A DNA stretch of 6,951 nt from an uncultured bacterium (lineage in GTDB: Bacteria; Vulcanimicrobiota; Xenobia; Xenobiales; Xenobiaceae): positions 1-6,951 of the forward strand of contig CAKTUZ010000049.1 of assembly GCA_934621605.1 (NCBI GenBank). The letters run 5' to 3'. Below are positions 1 to 5,453 of this stretch, in pieces. Below the pieces are notes generated by a model that was not told where the DNA came from, did not search any database, and saw only the letters and a list, made by a program, of their open reading frames with translations. The number at the start of each line of letters is the position of its first letter. Within the stretch, counting starts at the first letter, position 1. A program made the position numbers and the translations under genes.

Positions 1-271
1 TCTCGACCACGGAGTTTTGGCCGACGAGCGTCACCACCAGGTCGCCATCGGCGCCAATGGCCTCGCCCGCATAATCGGTTAGCTCCAGATGGTCGGCATC
101 GGTCCAGGCCCAACCGGGGCCCGAAACGCCCGGCTCGTAGTACGTGGAGCCCGCAATAAACAGGCTGTCTGCACCCGCGGCACAAGAAGGCCCGCCCAGC
201 AAAACGCATAGGCAGGCCATGGCGGTAAACAGGATGTAGTGACGGCTAGTGTGGAACGCGGCAGAAAACAT
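1..271 (-). CDS. Secreted surface-type protein, N-terminal part (runs off left edge)
   Basis: The frame is open from the ATG at 271-269 to the window edge, giving 90 residues with no stop. The start is supported by a GGAG ribosome binding site (minus strand, bases 280-277) five bases upstream. Residues 1-34 look like a signal peptide: a short polar/basic stretch (HTSRHY), a hydrophobic core (about residues 13-26, ILFTAMACLCVLLG) and a small-residue region ending CAAGA, a plausible signal peptidase I site. The C30 context (GPSC) is a poor lipobox. The mature part has the pattern GxGWxWxDxDxLxLxDYxGxAIxADGDLxVxLxGxN (residues 51-86). From memory this resembles a beta-strand repeat found in surface proteins of Firmicutes and gut Actinobacteria, often with LPXTG or repeat-rich C-termini. 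GC is about 65%, unlike the rest of the window. The function is unknown, and the C-terminus needed to classify it is missing. Confidence 0.75.
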   Translation of the reverse strand, partial: MFSAAFHTSRHYILFTAMACLCVLLGGPSCAAGADSLFIAGSTYYEPGVSGPGWAWTDADHLELTDYAGEAIGADGDLVVTLVGQNSVVE

Positions 272-655
272 AACCGCTCCGATCTTCGCAAGAGCCAATG
301 GAAACTGCGCCAGAAAATTACCTGGAAGCAGCATTTATTAGTGTAGCGAGATCAAGTAAGCGACGATAAAGAAACCAGCGATCGAACCCCGAAATTAGGT
401 GTAAATCGTTTTGCCAGTCGGTGAAAGGAGAAGTCAGAAATGATCGAAATGTATGTATGGAAGCAGCACGACTGCAGAACAGCTGCTGAATGCAGATGTC
501 GTAGTAATTAAGATTGAGTTTGGGCAAACAGTCCTCAGACCATTCAATTGGCATCCCATAGCCTATTCAACTACCAGCAAATTCGATAATAAGCGATCTA
601 ATGTTCGTAATTGCGTTAAACTAATCTCAAAATACGCGCTGCCGATTGGATCAAC
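272..655. other. Gene-poor stretch with the GC-composition break
   Basis: No ORF here resembles a known family. The GC-rich flank gives way to AT-richer DNA at about 290-330, just upstream of the secreted-protein gene, so one edge of the acquired island probably lies here. The stretch should hold the promoter of the leftward gene and that of the rightward HEPN gene, but I found no -35/-10 pair with good matches and spacing. There is a good ribosome binding sequence (GAAAGGAG, 423-430) nine bases before an ATG at 440. It would open a 23-residue ORF (440-511, MIEMYVWKQHDCRTAAECRC and three more residues), which could be a leader peptide or a gene remnant. A different frame from 453 ends at 659 with an ATGA overlap onto the HEPN start. 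No tRNA, integrase or clear attachment site was seen. Confidence 0.5.
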
Positions 656-1657
656 ATGAATGACATCGACTCGTTAACCGTTCATCGACTTTGCGACAAG
701 TCGCAAGAAGCCTTTATCTTGTCAATAGAACTTTACAATAGGCCGACGCTTAAATATAGGGTTGAAGGCTGTGCTTTCTTTCTTTGCAATGCATGGGAAT
801 TGCTCTTGAAAGCATATCTCGTTCAGCGTGACGGTAACAGGGCTATCTACTATTCTGACAAAGCCGATCGAACGTTGTCCCTAGAGGACTGTGTTAAAAA
901 GGTTTTCACTAACGAAAAAGATCCCTTGCGGCGAAATTTGAGCAAAGTAATAGACTTGCGAAATACAAGCACCCATTTTGTTGTTCAAGAGTATGAAGGA
1001 ATCTATGCTCCTATCCTGCAAGCGTGCGTGGAGAATTATGACGAAAAAGCTCGCGAGCTTATGGGGATTGAGATTAGCGACCGCATTCCGGAAAACTACC
1101 TCGTGCTTTCGGTTAGACGCTCAGATGCAACGATTGAAGAATGTCGAGCGCGCTACTCTCCGGAAGTCATAAGTCGAATGATCGATGCCAGAAGTGGCGT
1201 GCTGACCTCGGCGGACGAAGAGGGTAATCGCCGATATGCACATACCTATACAACAGAACTACGTTTAACCAAAAAGAAAGATGCGGACTTGAGTGTTCGC
1301 ATAGACAAAAATGGAAATACGCCAGTTTCTATCATCAAACAGCTTGTTAAGCCCGAAGATAAATATCCCTATCGAACGAAATCTGTAGTTGATGAAATTC
1401 AGCGCAAGCTAAGTGCAAACAACATTCACCTAAAAAGAAACGGCTGTCCTCAAGAATTCAACAACTGGGCCTTTAACCTGTTCATAAAGATGTATGGAAT
1501 GAAGGACAATCCTCGCTATTCAATTAACACTTCGATGAAAGGCGAGCAGCCGAGGTATGCCTATTCACAACAGGCAATCGATGATATTTATGAGCTGGTC
1601 AAACAAAATCCGGATGGAATCATCGAAGATTTGAGATTAAAGGCTACGAATAAATAA
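656..1657 (+). CDS. DUF3644-type HEPN family protein, probable RNA-targeting defence or toxin protein
   Basis: This complete gene encodes 333 residues. Residues 5-137 match the DUF3644 pattern as I remember it: SLTVHRLCDKSQEAFILSIE, then YNRPTLKYRVEG, FFLCNAWELLLKAYL (41-55), RTLSLEDCVKKVFTNEKDPL (72-91) and LRNTSTHF (101-108). R102-N103-x3-H107 fits the Rx4-6H signature of HEPN nucleases, in which a polar residue follows the arginine. HEPN proteins are all-helical, usually dimeric, and many cut RNA in toxin-antitoxin or abortive-infection systems. Residues 200-333 form a second domain (PYRTKSVVDEIQRKL at 238-252, then WAFNLFIKMYG, then PRYAYSQQAIDDIYELV near 299-315). It looks winged-helix-like and may bind nucleic acid or a partner; that is inference. 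The ATG at 656 is the only plausible start because an in-frame TAA lies at 617-619 with no other start between. Its ribosome binding site is weak (TTGGAT). No antitoxin gene is adjacent, and the next gene is convergent. Confidence 0.85.
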   Translation: MNDIDSLTVHRLCDKSQEAFILSIELYNRPTLKYRVEGCAFFLCNAWELLLKAYLVQRDGNRAIYYSDKADRTLSLEDCVKKVFTNEKDPLRRNLSKVIDLRNTSTHFVVQEYEGIYAPILQACVENYDEKARELMGIEISDRIPENYLVLSVRRSDATIEECRARYSPEVISRMIDARSGVLTSADEEGNRRYAHTYTTELRLTKKKDADLSVRIDKNGNTPVSIIKQLVKPEDKYPYRTKSVVDEIQRKLSANNIHLKRNGCPQEFNNWAFNLFIKMYGMKDNPRYSINTSMKGEQPRYAYSQQAIDDIYELVKQNPDGIIEDLRLKATNK

Positions 1658-1772
1658 AAACAGCCTTAGTAAGGGATGACCCCAGGAGCAAAGGAATTCT
1701 CAATCCAAAGGATCTACTCCCATTCGGGAACCCAGCTTTTACCCTTCCCAAGTCAACCCTTACTAAGGCTGT
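1651..1772 (-). terminator. Possible rho-independent terminator of the KAP-SIR2 operon
   Basis: Read on the minus strand, the second arm of the inverted repeat (ending GGCTGT) runs straight into TTTTATTTA, so a GC-containing stem is followed by a U-rich tract. That is the layout of an intrinsic terminator for transcripts coming from the SIR2 gene, whose stop lies about 110 bases upstream. On the plus strand the same structure is followed by AATCCTATTA, so it would not be a good terminator for the HEPN gene. The loop of about 71-81 bases is far longer than in typical terminators, so it would work only if the inner stems fold first and bring the arms together. Confidence 0.4.
1660..1772. repeat. 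113-base element bounded by a perfect 16-base inverted repeat
   Basis: ACAGCCTTAGTAAGGG at 1660-1675 is the exact reverse complement of 1757-1772. After one mismatch (1676/1756) four more bases pair (TGAC 1677-1680 with GTCA 1752-1755), giving 20 of 21 paired positions around a central region of about 71 bases. That centre has further short stems: GGGAA 1726-1730 with TTCCC 1745-1749, GGAG 1685-1688 with CTCC 1717-1720, and nested inside the latter ATCC 1703-1706 with GGAT 1710-1713. Together these would form a branched fold on a long basal stem. The element encodes no protein and sits between two convergent genes, starting three bases after the HEPN stop codon. It could be a small non-autonomous mobile element (MITE-like), a folded RNA or a large terminator. 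I see no clear target-site duplication. Confidence 0.8.
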
Positions 1773-1881
1773 AATCCTATTATCCCAAATATTTTTGGTA
1801 TTCAAACGCTAAACTATAAAAAATATCTGGCAGGCTTAAGATTCAAGAGAACCCGCACGAATTGTCCTGTCGAGCTAAACC

Positions 1882-4800
1882 CTAGTCTCCTCTAGCGGTT
1901 TGCCAGTTGGGTGTTCGTGGAACGGGAATGCTCTTATAAGCGTACACGTCCTTTGCCATGTCGATCAAGTTCTCATCAAGACTGCCAGCCTCGACTATCG
2001 CATCAATATATTCCACGCAAGCCTGCTGATTCGACTGAGAAAGCCTACTCCATTTAAGCTGCATTAGGATTACTTTAAAAACATCCACTTCACTTGTATT
2101 GCTGCAAGTGATTATTGATTTAAGTTGCTTAATGGTCAGTGTGGTGTGATCCAGTTTCCATTCACATCTTTGCGCCATGAATGTAATGTAATCCGAGGTG
2201 ATATCCTCATTTAGAGTCATTATTCTTCTGAGTAAAGGAGCCCCTCGTTCGAAGTTTGGCTTGGTATCAATTAAATTAAATAGATCATCTTTTGCCCATT
2301 CGCTCCAGGCTTCTACGATATCTGTTGGGTCGAGACAATTTAAGTAATGAACAATTGCGGAAACAGCCTCTGAGGCTAGGGCCGGAGTGTGTCCAAAATG
2401 GGAAAGCAGTTTAGAGCGGCTTTCCTTCTCGTCAAAACGAATTGATGAGAATAGGCAGTACTTCCTAATGCGTTCATAAGGTTTGCTGAGCTCCTCACAT
2501 GGCACAACTGCAAACTTGGGCCACACTTCGCTAAGGGAGTGCCATGTTTGGCGATTTGCAATATTCAGACAGCTGAGACCCCAAACACTTCCGATATGCC
2601 CGGGAACATCGTTGTCTAACAACGCCAACTCCATATACGCCTTATAGAAAGGCATGTGTTTCGTTGCCCAAAAATTTAAATGCGAGAATAGTGCTGCAAA
2701 TATAATATTTGACGAGGCATCGTCGTTGCATGTGGTCTTAATGAGCTGCTCGATTGAGCCGAGCAGCGAGACGCTTCCGTCATTAAGTTCCAATTCATCG
2801 CATCGGGCCAGCAAGCAAATTTGAGCGTTGACAGCTTGACCCAACGAGCAATTGAGAGCCCTGGAAAACCAGTCCACCTTTACGCTGTTCGAAATCCCTT
2901 GGCCTGAGACGCTTGCCACCAATCTGTCGGGTGTGACCATGCCGAGAGTAGGCTTGACGCATTCCGCGACATGAGCATTGTCAATTTTTTCGACCAAGTA
3001 CCCAAGAGCACGAATCGTGGCCCCGTAGGACTCATGACATGCTGCTGTTTTATTGAAAACAGGAAGTAGCTGTGCAAGATTATCGGAATCTAATGATTCC
3101 CACGGAATGCTATGGAGCATGTTTTTAGCTGCGAGCATTTCAGACTCGGATTCAATCCTGTTGGCGATGTCTGAAATAATTTCAATCACTGAGTTGGGAT
3201 TGGCGTTACAGCTAGCTCTAACTACCTCAACCGCTTCAAAGTGATCATGACCTTCGTTTCCCGTCCTTTCAAACAGCTGGATTACATTATCTGCTGTAAA
3301 TTTTGATGCAGCCAGCGGAAGTATTTCCGGAAAACCGCAAGTCATATAGGACGATAAGTCCGGAAAATCGGTTAGCTCAAAGTTGGGATAGTCGACCCTA
3401 ATCTGATCGAGTTGTTGCTGCAATAGGTCGTCAGTCACATTGTTGTCTACAAGCCACTGATATAAGTTGAAACGCGCATATGAGCAGTGGTGAGCGTCCT
3501 CATATTCCGCAAACGTTAAATTAACCCCCTCAATAAAGTTTTTCTTAGCCAATTTACTTGCTTTGGGATAAGCCGTGAGGACAAGATGGTAAATCTCGTA
3601 TTTAGCGGCTAGATCCTTAAGACCCCCGCACTCAACTGCGAGAGCTAAAGCCTGGTCAGCGTCTGATAAGTTCTGGCAGTATAAATAGAGGCCCAAGCGT
3701 TTTATGAGGCTGCACTTTGACCTAATTAAGGTAAGCACCTGATTTGGTCCAAGGTTATTTGCCAAGAAGAGTTTGCGACCAACTTCCCTTGCGCAATCAA
3801 TCAATACGCAAAAAGTGCCCTCCTTAGGCATATCTTGCTCATGGTCTTCGATTGCATGGCGAATAAAACTCGATGAATCTATCCATTCATTTAGATCGGT
3901 ATAACCAGCTTCAAGATTGGCAATGGCGCTCAGGCGATTGCAGAGTAATGAAAACAGTCTCTCACCAATACAATCCGTCCAGACAACAATTGTTTTTGAG
4001 ACGGTCTCAGCGTTATCGGAATAATTGAATCTAAACCGAGGGTGAAAACTGCCTTCGGTGCCGGCGAATCCTTTGGACCACTCCGCTTTGTAGGAGAGCA
4101 TAATGTCAATTAATCTTAGCGCCAGCTCTGGACTTTCAATTTTGGACAATAGCTTTGGAAACGTGAACTCCATCCATAGCTCGTCTGTCTTTTCGAGATT
4201 TAAAAATGAGAGCCAGAAGGAAATGCAGGCATCCGTAGAATCCGGCGAATCGGCAATGTGCCTAAGCGATTCGCAGACATAGATGGATGACAAAAATCGA
4301 CCTTTACCCGCGGCAATCTGATAGACATCTACGTATTGATTGACCGAAAACGATTCAACCGACCAATCGAGAAAGGTCCATTCCCAACTATCTAGCTCGT
4401 CTTCTGTCAGGAATGAGTCGACTCCGCATTCAACGAGGTTCTTCAATGACTCAATACTATTGGCATTCGTACAAAAAGCTGTAGCAAGTGCAGCCCTTTC
4501 TTCATCCCCGTCTTCTGGATTGGAGAAATACGAGGCTAGATTCTCTTGTTCCATATAAGACAGCTGGGATGTTATTTCCGCATACGATGCAACAGCGGAA
4601 CGACGTACGCTTAGAGACTCATTACTTATTTTTCCCCACCCCATAAATAGGGGCGCCAACTCATTAAAGTCATTAAAGTGGACTGGGGTAACGCCTAGCG
4701 AACTCCACTCGCCATCTCTGCTTGCGCCGCGCTCAAGTGCGAAAATGCGGCCATTCATATCTGCCGAAATGGATCGAGTAAGATATTTGACCATCATATC

Positions 4801-5406
4801 GCTGCAGCTATAGCCAACAAATAGCACGGTATATCGCGTGAACATATCGAGCAGAAAGCGCGATGACCACGCATTTGTGATATATGCCTTTCCAAAATCA
4901 ACATCTGTCAGGACGGTATGCTCTGGACACATTACGTTCCCGTGTAAATAGACGATTCCTTCAAAATCGTCACCCAGAGGCAATGCGGGGCCAACGTATG
5001 TCTGAGGTGAAATGCCCAGTGATTCTGCGGCACCTTCAAACCTGCGGTCAAAATTGGTTGTAACTACACGTACTTTTCTTTTATTGCCAAATAACTTTAA
5101 TATGCCGACATGCAGGTCAGAATACCCTTCAAGTCCCTTTCCAATGGCCTGAGCACATGCTTGGTGTATATTCCCCATTTGATCTAAATGACCAAGTGCT
5201 GTTTCGCAGGACTCTTCCAATAGCTCGTCTACGTTTGCGGAATCCGGCCGAGCAACAAATCCGGCAATCTGTTTAACAAGTCCCCGAAAATCAGGAAGAG
5301 GGCAATCACCTTGCATTGAAACGCCAGAGCCAGCAAATATTACAAGCTCGTGCTTCAAGAGCGCCTGATTTAACCCATCAGGTATTTGAATGTCATTAAT
5401 GTACAT
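1882..5406 (-). CDS. SIR2-domain protein with a long C-terminal helical region, probable NADase defence effector
   Basis: This complete gene encodes 1174 residues. Residues 1-255 form a SIR2-like domain with the expected motifs in order: FAGSGVS (24-30, nucleotide-binding loop), VVTTNFDRRFE (114-124, with N118), YLHGN (153-157, with H155), LTDVDFGKAY (166-175) and LFVGYSCSD (195-203). The Asn and His that carry out NAD+ cleavage in this superfamily are present, so the enzyme looks intact. SIR2 domains of this type in DSR, ThsA and SIR2-Argonaute systems deplete NAD+ on phage infection; the same role here is inferred. About 900 residues follow that I cannot assign. They are rich in Leu, Trp and alternating acidic residues, lack membrane segments and look like helical repeats, as expected of a sensor or oligomerisation scaffold. 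DUF4020, known C-terminal to some SIR2 domains, was considered but not confirmed. The start ATG at 5406-5404 is fixed by an in-frame stop just upstream (5418-5416) and an AGGG seven bases before it. It lies 47 bases after the KAP gene, probably in one operon. Confidence 0.85.
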   Translation of the reverse strand: MYINDIQIPDGLNQALLKHELVIFAGSGVSMQGDCPLPDFRGLVKQIAGFVARPDSANVDELLEESCETALGHLDQMGNIHQACAQAIGKGLEGYSDLHVGILKLFGNKRKVRVVTTNFDRRFEGAAESLGISPQTYVGPALPLGDDFEGIVYLHGNVMCPEHTVLTDVDFGKAYITNAWSSRFLLDMFTRYTVLFVGYSCSDMMVKYLTRSISADMNGRIFALERGASRDGEWSSLGVTPVHFNDFNELAPLFMGWGKISNESLSVRRSAVASYAEITSQLSYMEQENLASYFSNPEDGDEERAALATAFCTNANSIESLKNLVECGVDSFLTEDELDSWEWTFLDWSVESFSVNQYVDVYQIAAGKGRFLSSIYVCESLRHIADSPDSTDACISFWLSFLNLEKTDELWMEFTFPKLLSKIESPELALRLIDIMLSYKAEWSKGFAGTEGSFHPRFRFNYSDNAETVSKTIVVWTDCIGERLFSLLCNRLSAIANLEAGYTDLNEWIDSSSFIRHAIEDHEQDMPKEGTFCVLIDCAREVGRKLFLANNLGPNQVLTLIRSKCSLIKRLGLYLYCQNLSDADQALALAVECGGLKDLAAKYEIYHLVLTAYPKASKLAKKNFIEGVNLTFAEYEDAHHCSYARFNLYQWLVDNNVTDDLLQQQLDQIRVDYPNFELTDFPDLSSYMTCGFPEILPLAASKFTADNVIQLFERTGNEGHDHFEAVEVVRASCNANPNSVIEIISDIANRIESESEMLAAKNMLHSIPWESLDSDNLAQLLPVFNKTAACHESYGATIRALGYLVEKIDNAHVAECVKPTLGMVTPDRLVASVSGQGISNSVKVDWFSRALNCSLGQAVNAQICLLARCDELELNDGSVSLLGSIEQLIKTTCNDDASSNIIFAALFSHLNFWATKHMPFYKAYMELALLDNDVPGHIGSVWGLSCLNIANRQTWHSLSEVWPKFAVVPCEELSKPYERIRKYCLFSSIRFDEKESRSKLLSHFGHTPALASEAVSAIVHYLNCLDPTDIVEAWSEWAKDDLFNLIDTKPNFERGAPLLRRIMTLNEDITSDYITFMAQRCEWKLDHTTLTIKQLKSIITCSNTSEVDVFKVILMQLKWSRLSQSNQQACVEYIDAIVEAGSLDENLIDMAKDVYAYKSIPVPRTPNWQTARGD

Positions 5407-5413
5407 CGCGTAA

Positions 5414-5417
5414 CCCT
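5414..5417 (-). promoter_or_regulatory. Ribosome binding site of the SIR2 gene
   Basis: AGGG on the minus strand lies seven bases before the ATG at 5406. It lies in the 47-base gap between the KAP stop and the SIR2 start. The gap has no stem-loop with a U tract, so transcription from the KAP gene should continue into the SIR2 gene. This is a short and moderate match, not a strong Shine-Dalgarno sequence. Confidence 0.5.
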
Positions 5418-5453
5418 ACATTAGCGCCAACGGAAAGGATGAATGACGGGTAT

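Noticed and set aside
79..291. 70-residue ORF on the minus strand
   Set aside because: It overlaps the secreted-protein gene in another frame. Its composition (many Pro, Arg, Cys, Trp) is typical of an out-of-frame reading of GC-rich coding DNA, whereas the alternative frame has a ribosome binding site, a signal peptide and a family-like pattern.
318..554. 78-residue ORF on the minus strand
   Set aside because: It has no recognisable domain and a poor ribosome binding site, and an in-frame stop lies just upstream. It could be a gene remnant, but nothing supports calling it.
453..659. 68-residue ORF on the plus strand overlapping the HEPN start
   Set aside because: It has no family resemblance and the protein composition is unconvincing. 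The better ribosome binding site points to the ATG at 440 in a different frame. It is kept only as a weak finding.
1660..1772. tRNA-like reading of the structured element (GGGTTCCCGAAT on the minus strand)
   Set aside because: There is no acceptor stem of seven pairs next to a D-arm and anticodon arm, and the T-loop sequence does not fit GTTCRANNC with flanking pairs.
1786..1799. Short AT-rich palindrome CCAAATATTTTTGG as a terminator
   Set aside because: The stem is only five pairs with two G-C pairs at the end, too weak for an intrinsic terminator, and no U tract follows.
2376..4558. Short ORFs of 61-72 residues on both strands inside the SIR2 gene
   Set aside because: They are out-of-frame or antisense readings of a long intact coding sequence, with no ribosome binding site or domain support. 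The same applies to the plus-strand ORF at 6154-6366 inside the KAP gene and the plus-strand ORF at 978-1172 inside the HEPN gene.
4662..4679. Tandem 9-base repeat (CATTAAAGT twice)
   Set aside because: It lies inside the SIR2 coding sequence and simply encodes the local DF-N repeat in HFNDFNEL. It does not continue beyond two copies.
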